Below are positions 1-6,737 of a stretch of 13,528 nucleotides of DNA, piece by piece (the first letter of the stretch is position 1; each line of letters starts with the position of its first letter). Source of the stretch: [Eubacterium] saphenum (lineage in GTDB: Bacteria; Bacillota; Clostridia; Oscillospirales; Ruminococcaceae); contig SFJQ01000043.1 in NCBI GenBank assembly GCA_004555855.1, forward strand, positions 1-13,528, written 5' to 3'. The translations under genes were made by a program, and so were the position numbers. A model generated the notes under the pieces. It did no database searches, had not been told where the DNA came from, and saw nothing but the letters and a program-made list of their open reading frames with translations.

Positions 1-1
1 A

Positions 2-46
2 ATCGAGGAGGATGCTTATGATAAGCCTGAGAATTACCCGATTTGA
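2..46 (+). CDS. possible C-terminal tail of an upstream gene (partial)
   Basis: One frame is open from the window edge for 14 codons (reads IEEDAYDKPENYPI) and stops at TGA 44-46. The codon choice resembles the neighbouring genes, so this may be the end of an upstream protein. It is too short to recognise a family. If real, it would lie 96 bases upstream of the sulfhydrylase gene on the same strand. No convincing promoter was found between them, which would fit co-transcription. Chance is a fair alternative, because a competing small reading frame overlaps it at 18-95. Confidence 0.3.
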   Translation: MEEDAYDKPENYPI

Positions 47-142
47 CGAACGATGTATGAGGATTTCCTCTTTCTCACGCAGCCGAATGTGCTGACTAGG
101 AAACTTTACGATAAAAAAATCAATTTACAGGAGGAAATCACA

Positions 143-1444
143 ATGTCCGATATAAAAAATCCCGAAAGCTGGAGCTTTGAAACCAAACAGGTTCATATAG
201 GTCAGGAAACCGCAGACCCCGCGACCGACGCGCGCGCCGTGCCGATTTACGCGAGCACTTCTTTCGTTTTCCACAATTCTCAGCACGCCGCCGACCGCTT
301 TGGACTGCGCGACGCAGGCAACATTTACGGCAGACTCACAAACCCCACGCAGGACGTTTTTGAGCGCAGAATTGCCGCTCTCGAGGGCGGTACAGCCGCT
401 CTGGCAACCGCTTCGGGCGCTGCCGCGATAAATTACACAATCTTAGCTCTTGCGAAAAGCGGCGAGCATATCGTAGCTTCCAAGACAATCTACGGCGGTA
501 CATACAATCTTCTCGCGCACACTCTCCCGCTTTCTTCGGGAATTACCACGACTTTCGTTGACCCAGACGAGGAAAACGCCTTTGAGAAGGCAATTCAGCC
601 GAACACCAAGGCGCTTTATATTGAAACTCTCGGCAACCCGAACTCTAACATTATCGATATCGAGGAAGTGGCAAAGGTCGCGCATAAGCACGGCATTCCG
701 CTTGTCGTTGACTCGACTTTTGCAACGCCTTATCTTATCAACCCGCTGAAATACGGCGCGGATATTGTCGTTCACTCGGCAACCAAGTTCATCGGCGGTC
801 ACGGCACGGCAATTGGCGGCGTTATCGTTGACGGCGGCTTTGACTGGGCGGCTTCGGGCAAGTATCCGTGGATTTCCGAGCCGAATGACAGCTATCACGG
901 CGTTTCGTTTGCGGCAGCTGCCGGAAGTGCCGCTTTTGTGACTTACATTCGCGCAATTCTGCTTCGCGACACGGGTTCGACGCTCTCTCCGTTTCACGCG
1001 TTTTTGTTCCTGCAGGGACTGGAAACGCTGTCGCTGCGTGTTGAGAGGCACGTTGAGAACGCGCTGAAAATCGTACAGTATCTCAACAATCACCCGCAGG
1101 TTGAGGCGGTTCATCACCCCTCGCTTGAAACCGAGCCGAGCCACAAGCTGTACAAAAAATACTTCCCGAACGGAGCCGGTTCGATTTTCACGTTTGAAAT
1201 CAAGGGCGACGATAAAACCGCGCAGAAATTCATCGATAATCTCGGCATTTTCTCGCTTTTGGCAAACGTTGCCGATGTAAAATCGCTGGTAATTCACCCC
1301 GCGAGCACAACCCACTCTCAGCTCACCGAGGCAGAACTCGCCGAGCAGGGTATCAAGCCCAACACAATTCGTCTTTCGATAGGCATTGAGAATGCAAACG
1401 ACCTTATCGCCGCGCTTGACGCAGCATTTAAAGCTGTACAGTAA
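143..1444 (+). CDS. metY: O-acetylhomoserine sulfhydrylase (Cys/Met-metabolism PLP enzyme)
   Basis: This is a 433-residue, cytosolic, PLP-dependent enzyme of the Cys/Met metabolism family. It makes homocysteine (and acetate) from O-acetylhomoserine and sulfide. The length of about 430 residues fits the MetY/OAH sulfhydrylase branch better than cystathionine gamma-synthase or beta-lyase (about 380). Visible motifs are the YGRLTNPT segment at 62-69, the substrate/cofactor region TASGAAA at 89-95, ETLGNPN at 161-167, and the PLP-binding lysine in HSATKFIGG (Lys215). The late HPASTTHSQL segment (385-394) is typical of this family. The start at 143 is chosen because GGAGG sits 7 to 11 bases upstream; an in-frame ATG at 53 has no ribosome site. 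The cysteine synthase gene follows after 24 bases, probably in the same operon. A role on O-acetylserine as well is possible and cannot be decided from sequence. Confidence 0.92.
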   Translation: MSDIKNPESWSFETKQVHIGQETADPATDARAVPIYASTSFVFHNSQHAADRFGLRDAGNIYGRLTNPTQDVFERRIAALEGGTAALATASGAAAINYTILALAKSGEHIVASKTIYGGTYNLLAHTLPLSSGITTTFVDPDEENAFEKAIQPNTKALYIETLGNPNSNIIDIEEVAKVAHKHGIPLVVDSTFATPYLINPLKYGADIVVHSATKFIGGHGTAIGGVIVDGGFDWAASGKYPWISEPNDSYHGVSFAAAAGSAAFVTYIRAILLRDTGSTLSPFHAFLFLQGLETLSLRVERHVENALKIVQYLNNHPQVEAVHHPSLETEPSHKLYKKYFPNGAGSIFTFEIKGDDKTAQKFIDNLGIFSLLANVADVKSLVIHPASTTHSQLTEAELAEQGIKPNTIRLSIGIENANDLIAALDAAFKAVQ

Positions 1445-1468
1445 TTGTTGAATAAAGGAGAGATTGAT

Positions 1469-2401
1469 ATGTCTAATATTTACAAATCCGCTGATGAACT
1501 TATCGGCAAAACGCCGCTTCTTGAGCTTGCTCACATCGAAAAGGAGCTTGGACTTAACGCGAAGCTTATCGCAAAGCTTGAATATTTCAACCCCGCAGGC
1601 TCTGTCAAGGACAGAATTGCAAAGGCGATGATTGACGACGCAGAGGCAAAAGGCGTGCTTACTAAGGACTCCGTTATCATCGAGCCGACAAGCGGTAATA
1701 CAGGTATCGGTCTTGCGTCCGTTGCGGCAGCGCGCGGTTATCGCATAATCATAGTAATGCCCGAAACGATGTCCGTTGAACGCAGACAGCTGATGAAAGC
1801 GTATGGCGCGGAGCTTGTCCTCACAGAGGGCGCGAAGGGAATGAAGGGCGCGATTGCCAAGGCAGAGGAGCTTGCCAAGGAAATCCCCGGCGGCTTTATC
1901 CCGTCGCAGTTCACCAATCCCGCTAACCCCGAGGCTCACCGCAAAACCACCGCTCCTGAAATCTGGGAGGACACGGACGGCAAGGTTGACATTTTTGTCG
2001 CGGGCGTTGGCACAGGCGGCACGATTACGGGTATCGGCGAGTATCTGAAATCGAAAAATCCGAATGTGAAGATTGTCGCGGTTGAGCCGAAAAGCTCTCC
2101 TGTTCTCTCGGAAGGCGTTGCGGGAGCGCACAAAATTCAGGGTATCGGCGCGGGCTTTGTTCCCGAAATCCTGAACACCAAGGTTTACGATGAAATCATA
2201 ACCATTGCCAACGAGGACGCTTTTGAAACAGGCAAACTCATCGGCAGAAAAGAAGGCGTTCTTGTGGGAATATCCTCGGGAGCTGCTGTTCACGCGGCAA
2301 TTGAGCTTGCAAAACGTCCCGAAAACGCGGGCAAGAACATTGTGGTTCTGCTTCCCGACACGGGCGACAGATACCTTTCAACGCCGCTGTTTGCCGAGTA
2401 A
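1469..2401 (+). CDS. cysK: cysteine synthase (O-acetylserine sulfhydrylase)
   Basis: This 310-residue fold-type II PLP enzyme makes L-cysteine from O-acetylserine and sulfide. Landmarks in order: the PLP Schiff-base lysine in NPAGSVKDR (Lys47), the substrate loop PTSGNTG (73-79), the phosphate-binding GTGGT loop (181-185) and GISSG (267-271), whose Ser270 contacts the pyridine nitrogen in this family. Length is the usual 300 to 320, with no C-terminal CBS domain, so it is CysK/CysM type rather than cystathionine beta-synthase. The start at 1469 follows AAAGGAG at 1454-1460; the alternative TTG codons at 1445 and 1448 touch the preceding stop and lack a ribosome site. It sits between the O-acetylhomoserine sulfhydrylase and an Rrf2 regulator. 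In Bacillus subtilis, CysK also forms a regulatory complex with the Rrf2 protein CymR, so a second role here is conceivable but is inference. Confidence 0.94.
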   Translation: MSNIYKSADELIGKTPLLELAHIEKELGLNAKLIAKLEYFNPAGSVKDRIAKAMIDDAEAKGVLTKDSVIIEPTSGNTGIGLASVAAARGYRIIIVMPETMSVERRQLMKAYGAELVLTEGAKGMKGAIAKAEELAKEIPGGFIPSQFTNPANPEAHRKTTAPEIWEDTDGKVDIFVAGVGTGGTITGIGEYLKSKNPNVKIVAVEPKSSPVLSEGVAGAHKIQGIGAGFVPEILNTKVYDEIITIANEDAFETGKLIGRKEGVLVGISSGAAVHAAIELAKRPENAGKNIVVLLPDTGDRYLSTPLFAE

Positions 2402-2424
2402 ACGGCGCAAAAAGGGAGAAGTTT

Positions 2425-2829
2425 ATGATAACGACAAGAGGACGCTATGCTTTGAGGGTTCTCATCGACCTTGCCGAGCATAACAGCGAAAATTACACGC
2501 CGATGAAGGAAATTGCGGCGCGGCAGGGGCTTTCGCAGAAATATCTCGAGCAGATTATGCCGGTTCTCATCAAAAACAAGATTGTTGACGGAATGAGCGG
2601 AAAAGGCGGCGGTTATCGGCTCAACCGCGCCCCCGAGGAGTATGTTGTCGGGGAAATTCTGTCGCTCACCGAGGGCAGTCTGGCGCCGGTTTCCTGTCTT
2701 GAGTGCAAGGACGAGAAGTGCGAGCGCTCCGAGGAATGCCGAACTCTCCCGATGTGGAAAAAGTACAGCGAACTGACGCAGGATTTCTTCAATGGGATAA
2801 CTCTTGCGGACCTCATGAAAAAAGCATAA
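2425..2829 (+). CDS. Rrf2-family transcriptional regulator with four-cysteine cluster (CymR/IscR-like)
   Basis: This 134-residue protein has the classic Rrf2 start (MITTRGRYALRVLIDLA), a winged helix-turn-helix (about 25-66, including LSQKYLEQIM and the GKGGGYRL wing) and a dimerisation helix toward the C-terminus. Between them lie Cys91, Cys94, Cys99 and Cys105 (CX2CX4CX5C), in the region where IscR-type members bind a [2Fe-2S] cluster through three cysteines and a histidine. It starts 23 bases after cysK behind a good AAAGGGAG site and ends just before an intrinsic terminator, so it is the last gene of the sulfur operon. Context suggests a CymR-like regulator of cysteine/methionine genes, while the cysteines suggest iron-sulfur or redox sensing. 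The family call is firm; the target genes and ligand are inferred. Confidence 0.88.
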   Translation: MITTRGRYALRVLIDLAEHNSENYTPMKEIAARQGLSQKYLEQIMPVLIKNKIVDGMSGKGGGYRLNRAPEEYVVGEILSLTEGSLAPVSCLECKDEKCERSEECRTLPMWKKYSELTQDFFNGITLADLMKKA

Positions 2830-2832
2830 ATT

Positions 2833-2865
2833 AACAGGCGTTCTTATCGGGGAACGCCTGTTTTT
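2833..2865 (+). terminator. intrinsic terminator of the sulfur operon
   Basis: A perfect 11-bp stem (AACAGGCGTTC 2833-2843 with GAACGCCTGTT 2852-2862) has an 8-base loop and a T-run starting inside its 3' arm (2861-2865). It lies 4 bases after the Rrf2 stop codon. It also sits between two converging genes, since the endolysin gene ends at 2867. On the - strand the stem is followed by a poorer, A/T-mixed tail, so any - strand termination is likely weaker. Confidence 0.9.
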
Positions 2866-2866
2866 G

Positions 2867-3514
2867 TTATTTCTCGGCCTCGACAATAAACCCGTCAAAG
2901 CCCGCTTTTTTCGCTTTTTCCAGATAATTCTCGGCATTTGTTTTCGAGGAAAACGCGCCGATTTGCACGCGGTAGAGCTTGCTGTTTTCGGTATCGCAAA
3001 GCCGCTTGTTGACGTCATCGGCAATCTGTCCCATACGCTCATATAAGTACGTTCCGGGACAACTTTTCCCCGAATGAAACCAACGGTGAACAGTCATATT
3101 CTGCTTGTCCGTTTGACCGATAAGCGACTTGTCGGCTTTCCACAAGAGCTTCGGGAAACCGTTTCGCTTGCAGATATCCGTGAGCAAATCAATCAGCGCG
3201 GCGTAAACCTTGTCGTTCACAGCGAACGGCTCTTTGGTATCGCTTGCGCACTCGATTGTAATCGCGCGGTTGTCGTTCGCGGCGCTTGACGAGCAGTAGG
3301 AACGGTCCTTTTCCTCAACGTACATCGCGATACGCCCGTCCTTGCCGATACCATAGTTGGAACTCGCGGCTTTCGTCTGAAACAGCTCCCCAAGCGGCTC
3401 GACATTACACTGTCCGACAACGCAATGTATCGTTATCGTATCGATTTTGTGGTTGCGCGGGCTGTCGCGGTGCGGGGAAATTTGGGTATAGCTGATAAGC
3501 GATGAATTACTCAT
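2867..3514 (-). CDS. N-acetylmuramoyl-L-alanine amidase (amidase-2 endolysin) with C-terminal SPOR domain
   Basis: This 215-residue peptidoglycan hydrolase would cut the MurNAc-L-Ala bond. The amidase-2 (T7-lysozyme/PGRP-like) domain spans about 20-165. Candidate zinc ligands are His30 (TIHC), His143 (TVHRWF) and Cys152 (GKSCPG), matching the His/His/Cys set of the family; Tyr54 lies in SNYGIGKDG. A SPOR peptidoglycan-binding repeat fills the end (about 180-213, LYRVQIGAFSS onward). No signal peptide is seen, as expected for an endolysin released through a holin. The start at 3514 has a GGGAGGCGG site just upstream on the - strand and overlaps the holin gene by 8 bases. An upstream in-frame ATG at 3574 would lie well inside the holin gene. 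It is the last gene of the cassette. A sporulation (mother-cell lysis) hydrolase is an alternative role. Confidence 0.88.
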   Translation of the reverse strand: MSNSSLISYTQISPHRDSPRNHKIDTITIHCVVGQCNVEPLGELFQTKAASSNYGIGKDGRIAMYVEEKDRSYCSSSAANDNRAITIECASDTKEPFAVNDKVYAALIDLLTDICKRNGFPKLLWKADKSLIGQTDKQNMTVHRWFHSGKSCPGTYLYERMGQIADDVNKRLCDTENSKLYRVQIGAFSSKTNAENYLEKAKKAGFDGFIVEAEK

Positions 3515-3719
3515 CAGAACCGCCTCCCTTGTTCCCATTATCCGCAAGTCCTTCTCCAAGAACATACCCGACAACCGCCGCGCCCGACATTATCGCGCCG
3601 GTGATTTTATCGGCAGTTTCCTGCGTTCCGCCGAAAATCACGATTAAGCCCGCGACAAATCCCGCGAGAGAAACCCACAGCTTTCGGCTTGTGAGCTTTC
3701 TTTTCCAGTCAATTTTCAT
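3507..3719 (-). CDS. putative phage-type holin
   Basis: This is a 70-residue protein with a basic N-terminus (MKIDWKRKLTSRK), two hydrophobic stretches (about 14-30 and 40-57) separated by a short polar segment, and a hydrophilic Gly/Asp/Glu tail. Size, topology and the KLTSRKLWVSLAGF start fit small Firmicutes phage holins, which open the inner membrane to release an endolysin. It overlaps the upstream gene by 11 bases and the endolysin gene by 8, a typical lysis-cassette arrangement. A GAGGTG ribosome site precedes the start. Holin function is inferred from topology and neighbours, because small holins share little sequence. Confidence 0.72.
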   Translation of the reverse strand: MKIDWKRKLTSRKLWVSLAGFVAGLIVIFGGTQETADKITGAIMSGAAVVGYVLGEGLADNGNKGGGSDE

Positions 3720-3942
3720 AGCGTTTCACCTCGCAGTCCAAATTCTTGATTTTCTCGTCCTGAACCTCGTTGTGCCGCTCGAGAGCATAAACGCGCTCGA
3801 TTACTCTGTTGTGCTTGTTCACCTTTTCCTCGAGCTGCTGAAGACGGTAGGTCGTGAGCCGCGATGACGCGATAATACCGCCGAAGCTGCCGATAAGCGT
3901 GAAAAGTCCCGAAATAATTGCAACAATAATTGCGCTGTCCAT
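3709..3942 (-). CDS. small membrane protein with coiled coil, XhlA-like lysis-cassette protein
   Basis: This is a 77-residue protein with one N-terminal membrane segment (about 4-25, IIVAIISGLFTLIGSFGGI) followed by a charged heptad-like helix (about 28-74, with YRLQQLEEKVNKHNRVIERV). The layout matches small phage proteins found first in Gram-positive lysis cassettes, for example XhlA of the B. subtilis PBSX cassette xhlA-xhlB-xlyA. The start at 3942 is set by a near-perfect AAAGGAGGT site on the - strand; a longer in-frame start at 4047 lies upstream of the likely promoter. As the first gene of the cassette, it may assist or regulate the holin. That role is inferred, and the family name is tentative. 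Confidence 0.68.
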   Translation of the reverse strand: MDSAIIVAIISGLFTLIGSFGGIIASSRLTTYRLQQLEEKVNKHNRVIERVYALERHNEVQDEKIKNLDCEVKRYEN

Positions 3943-3985
3943 AGAATACCTCCTTTCTGTAAATTCCAGCATTTGCTGCAATTGT

Positions 3986-3991
3986 ATTATA
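3986..3991 (-). promoter_or_regulatory. -10 box of the lysis cassette promoter
   Basis: The - strand reads TATAAT here, 44 bases before the start codon of the first lysis gene. The matching -35 position (about 4009-4014) is only a T-run rather than TTGACA, so the promoter is lopsided and may need an activator or be tightly controlled. Two direct copies of ACTGCA (+ strand) at 4003-4008 and 4013-4018, one helical turn apart, cover the -35 area. Confidence 0.55.
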
Positions 3992-4068
3992 AAGCACTCT
4001 TGACTGCAAAAAACTGCACAAATTTTTCGCTTCTCAGAAAATTTCACAGGCTGTTCCGGCTATTTCGC

Positions 4069-4098
4069 TTGACAACAGCAGTAAAATTGTGATATAAT
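4069..4098 (+). promoter_or_regulatory. sigma-A-type promoter of the receptor phosphatase gene
   Basis: TTGACA at 4069-4074 and TATAAT at 4093-4098 are both perfect hexamers, separated by 18 bases. Transcription would begin near 4105, giving a leader of about 50 bases to the ATG at 4154. It drives the + strand, divergent from the lysis cassette promoter about 80 bases away. Confidence 0.85.
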
Positions 4099-4153
4099 TA
4101 TAAGTGTGTTTATGCCATTTCGGGCAATTCATTACAGAAAACGGAGAGAGAAA

Positions 4154-6601
4154 ATGACAACTTTTTTAAGGCTTGTTGCTATTGGGCTGCTTCCGGTAGC
4201 GGTTAGTGTTATTCTATACATACTTGACAGGAACACCGCGTTCGGCAAGATGAAGTATATCCCGAAGCAGATTGTGTTAGGATTGATTTTTGGTGTGCTT
4301 GCGGTTTGCGGGACGGAGTTCGGCGTTGACATCGGCGGCGCTATCATAAACGTCCGCGACAGCGCTCCGATTTGCGCAGGACTTATTTTCGGCGCGCCCG
4401 CGGGTATTATTTCGGGTGTAATCGGCGGCGTTGAGCGCTGGTTTTCGACATTGTGGGGCGGCGGCGAGTACACAAGGCTTGCCTGCACAGTCGCGACAAT
4501 TCTCGCCGGTTTGATTGCGGCGGCTTGCCGGAAATATATGTTCGACAACAAAAAGCCGTCTTGGTATTTCGGGCTTGCCATCGCTATGATTACCGAAACA
4601 ATCCACATGCTGATGATTTTCCTCACGAATATGTCCGACGTACACGTTGCGTTCTCGTTCGTGAAATTCTGCTCGATACCGATGATTTCCATCAACAGCC
4701 TTTCGGTAATGCTCTCGGTGCTTTTGATTTCAATTATCGGCAGTCAGAAGCAAAAAAAGCAGCACGAGCTTAAACAAATCGCGCAGACCTTTCAGCACTG
4801 GCTTCTGGTGTGTCTGGTAATCGGATTTCTCTGTACAACAGCGTTTTCGTGGGTTCTCCAGACGCAGCTGTCCAAAAGCGACGCGGAAAATCTTATCAGG
4901 CTTAACATCACGGACGTGAAACAGGATATTTCGTCTGCTTCCGATAAGAATTTGCTTTCGATAACCCACAAGGTTGCCGATGAAATAAACAAGACGGGTT
5001 CTGCCGACAAGCAGAAGCTGATTGAACTGAGCGAAATTTATGACGTTTCCGAGATAAACATAATTGACGCTCGCGGAATTATCACAGTTTCAACCTATGA
5101 CGCTTTTCTCAATTACAATATGGACGGCGGCGAGCAGTCGGCGGAGTTCCTCGACCTGCTTGACGGGAAAACTACCGAATATGTTCAGAGCTATCAGCCA
5201 ACCGCGTCAAATCCGGATATCTGGCGGAAGTACGCGGGCGTTGTGCTGAAAAACGGCGGCTTTGTGCAGGTTGCATACGACGCGGAGCGTTTTCAGAAGG
5301 ACATCGACGAGCAGGTTCTCGGGGCAACCAGAAACCGTCATATCGGCGAAAACGGCTTTATGATTATTGCCGATGAGAACCGCAATATCGTGAGCAGCCG
5401 CTCGGACAGCGATGAAATCCCGCGCGATTTCTCGGGAAGCAAGTTCGACAGGGACAGCATATTCGAGAATCAGAGCGCGGATTGTGAAATCGGCGGCAAG
5501 CAGTATTTAATGATGTACTCGACAACCGAGGGATATTATATTATCGCGTTTATGCCTGCGGAAGAGGCTGTGTTCTCGCGCGATGTTTCGGTTTACGTCA
5601 CCGTTTTTATGGAGTTCATCATCTTCGGAATGCTCTTTGTGCTGGTTTATGTCCTCATCAAAAGGCTGGTTGTGGACAACATCGACCGCGTAAACGACTC
5701 GCTTTCGCAAATCACAAACGGCGACCTCAACGTTGTGGTTGACGTTCGTTCAAACAGCGAATTTGCTTCGCTTTCTGACGATATTAACTCAACCGTTGTC
5801 ACGCTGAAAAGATACATCGCCGAAGCTGCCGCGCGAATTGACAAGGAGCTTGAATTTGCCAAGGCAATTCAGCATTCTGCGCTCCCGAGCATTTTCCCGC
5901 CGTTCCCGAACAAGACGGAATTTGATATTTTTGCGTCAATGGACACCGCGAAGGAAGTCGGCGGCGATTTCTACGATTTTTACTTTGTGGGCGAGGATAA
6001 GCTGGCGTTCCTGATAGCGGACGTTTCGGGAAAGGGTATTCCTGCGGCGATGTTTATGATGACCTCAAAGACGCTGCTAAAGAGCTTTGCGGAAACGGGC
6101 TGCGAGGTTAACGACGTGTTCACAAACGCCAACGCAAAACTCTGCGAAAACAACGAGGCTGCGATGTTCGTAACCGCTTGGATGGGCGTTCTTGACATAA
6201 AAACGGGGCTTGTTGAATTTGCAAACGCGGGACATAATCCTCCGCTCGTTCGGCATAAGGACGGCAGCTTTGAGTATCTGAAGTCGCGCGCGGGCTTTGT
6301 TCTCGCGGGAATGGAGGGCTTGAAGTTCCGTAAAAACGAGCTTCAGCTCGGCGAGGGCGATGAGATTTTCCTGTACACCGACGGTGTTACCGAGGCGACA
6401 AATTCAAATAACGAGCTGTACGGCGAGGAGCGGCTGCTTGCGTTTATGAACACGCTTCGCGATGTGCCGCCGAGCGAGATTTGCGGATTGGTTAAGGCTG
6501 ATGTGGACGCTTTTGTTGGAGAAGCGCCGCAGTTTGACGATATCACGATGGTTTATCTGAGATTTAACGGCGATGGAAATCTTGAAGCGCAAGACGGATA
6601 A
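4154..6601 (+). CDS. membrane receptor phosphatase: 5TM-LytS-type domain, Cache-like sensor, HAMP, PP2C/SpoIIE
   Basis: This is an 815-residue multidomain signalling protein. Residues about 5-197 form a hydrophobic multi-helix domain with NVRDSAPICAGLIFGAP (66-82) and GVERW (92-96), the pattern of the 5TM-5TMR-LYT receptor of LytS kinases. A membrane helix follows at about 216-234, then an extracytoplasmic, probably Cache-type region (about 236-478), a helix (480-502), HAMP (about 503-555) and a helical linker. The C-terminal PP2C/SpoIIE-RsbU phosphatase (about 585-805) retains the metal-binding acidic residues in GGDFYD (603-608), DVSGKG (623-628), YTDGVTEA (741-748) and FDDITM (794-799), so it looks active. 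The substrate should be a phosphoserine protein, usually a STAS anti-anti-sigma factor, but none is encoded here. The start at 4154 follows GGAGAGAG; the upstream GTG at 4106 lies almost at the predicted transcript start. Confidence 0.88.
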   Translation: MTTFLRLVAIGLLPVAVSVILYILDRNTAFGKMKYIPKQIVLGLIFGVLAVCGTEFGVDIGGAIINVRDSAPICAGLIFGAPAGIISGVIGGVERWFSTLWGGGEYTRLACTVATILAGLIAAACRKYMFDNKKPSWYFGLAIAMITETIHMLMIFLTNMSDVHVAFSFVKFCSIPMISINSLSVMLSVLLISIIGSQKQKKQHELKQIAQTFQHWLLVCLVIGFLCTTAFSWVLQTQLSKSDAENLIRLNITDVKQDISSASDKNLLSITHKVADEINKTGSADKQKLIELSEIYDVSEINIIDARGIITVSTYDAFLNYNMDGGEQSAEFLDLLDGKTTEYVQSYQPTASNPDIWRKYAGVVLKNGGFVQVAYDAERFQKDIDEQVLGATRNRHIGENGFMIIADENRNIVSSRSDSDEIPRDFSGSKFDRDSIFENQSADCEIGGKQYLMMYSTTEGYYIIAFMPAEEAVFSRDVSVYVTVFMEFIIFGMLFVLVYVLIKRLVVDNIDRVNDSLSQITNGDLNVVVDVRSNSEFASLSDDINSTVVTLKRYIAEAAARIDKELEFAKAIQHSALPSIFPPFPNKTEFDIFASMDTAKEVGGDFYDFYFVGEDKLAFLIADVSGKGIPAAMFMMTSKTLLKSFAETGCEVNDVFTNANAKLCENNEAAMFVTAWMGVLDIKTGLVEFANAGHNPPLVRHKDGSFEYLKSRAGFVLAGMEGLKFRKNELQLGEGDEIFLYTDGVTEATNSNNELYGEERLLAFMNTLRDVPPSEICGLVKADVDAFVGEAPQFDDITMVYLRFNGDGNLEAQDG

Positions 6602-6610
6602 AAAATATAT

Positions 6611-6718
6611 TTCCTGAGAAAGAGCGGGAGCGGATTTCTTCACACGAAAAGCTCAACGATTGCGTCCGCTCATCACACGATTTAGCCGCTTTATTTCAAC
6701 AAAATTCCCGCTCAGGAA
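6611..6718. other. large nested inverted repeat in intergenic DNA
   Basis: An outer stem TTCCTGAG (6611-6618)/CTCAGGAA (6711-6718) continues, after a 6-base bulge on the left arm, into CGGGA (6625-6629)/TCCCG (6706-6710). Inside, GCGGA (6630-6634)/TCCGC (6665-6669) forms a second helix stacked directly on it. TCACACGA is repeated directly at 6640-6647 and 6673-6680. It starts 9 bases after the phosphatase stop codon, so it is probably the 3' end of that transcript. It matches no RNA family that I recognise. Confidence 0.55.
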
Positions 6719-6737
6719 AAGGGTGGGAAATTTTTTT
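6705..6737 (+). terminator. possible intrinsic terminator after the phosphatase gene
   Basis: TTCCC (6705-6709) can pair with GGGAA (6725-6729), followed by one A and a run of seven T (6731-6737). The stem is short and the loop is 15 bases, so it is weak alone. The 5' arm is also used by the larger inverted repeat at 6611-6718, so the two folds are mutually exclusive. Confidence 0.45.

Noticed and set aside
1..142. S-box (SAM) riboswitch or T-box leader before metY
   Set aside because: Short self-complementary pieces exist (GCTTAT/ATAAGC at 15-26 and GAGG/CCTC near 59-70), but neither the conserved S-box core nor a T-box GGTGG sequence could be found, and no leader terminator is present.
443..2293. 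616-codon open frame on the - strand opposite metY and cysK
   Set aside because: It runs antisense to two well-supported enzymes and straddles the gap between them. The translation is rich in Arg, Cys and Asn with no recognisable motif. It is best explained by codon bias in the real genes leaving the opposite frame free of stops.
2290..3042. 250-codon - strand frame overlapping cysK, the Rrf2 gene and the endolysin end
   Set aside because: It crosses a strong terminator and three supported genes in other frames, and the product has no recognisable feature.
2867..3942. Complete or large prophage
   Set aside because: Only lysis-type genes are present. The genes on both sides are metabolic or signalling genes with their own terminator and promoter, and no integrase, structural gene or flanking direct repeat was seen.
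4106..4153. Longer N-terminus of the receptor phosphatase from a GTG at 4106
   Set aside because: The predicted transcript starts at about 4105, leaving no ribosome site for this codon. The added residues are basic and unlike the family, whereas the ATG at 4154 has a good site.
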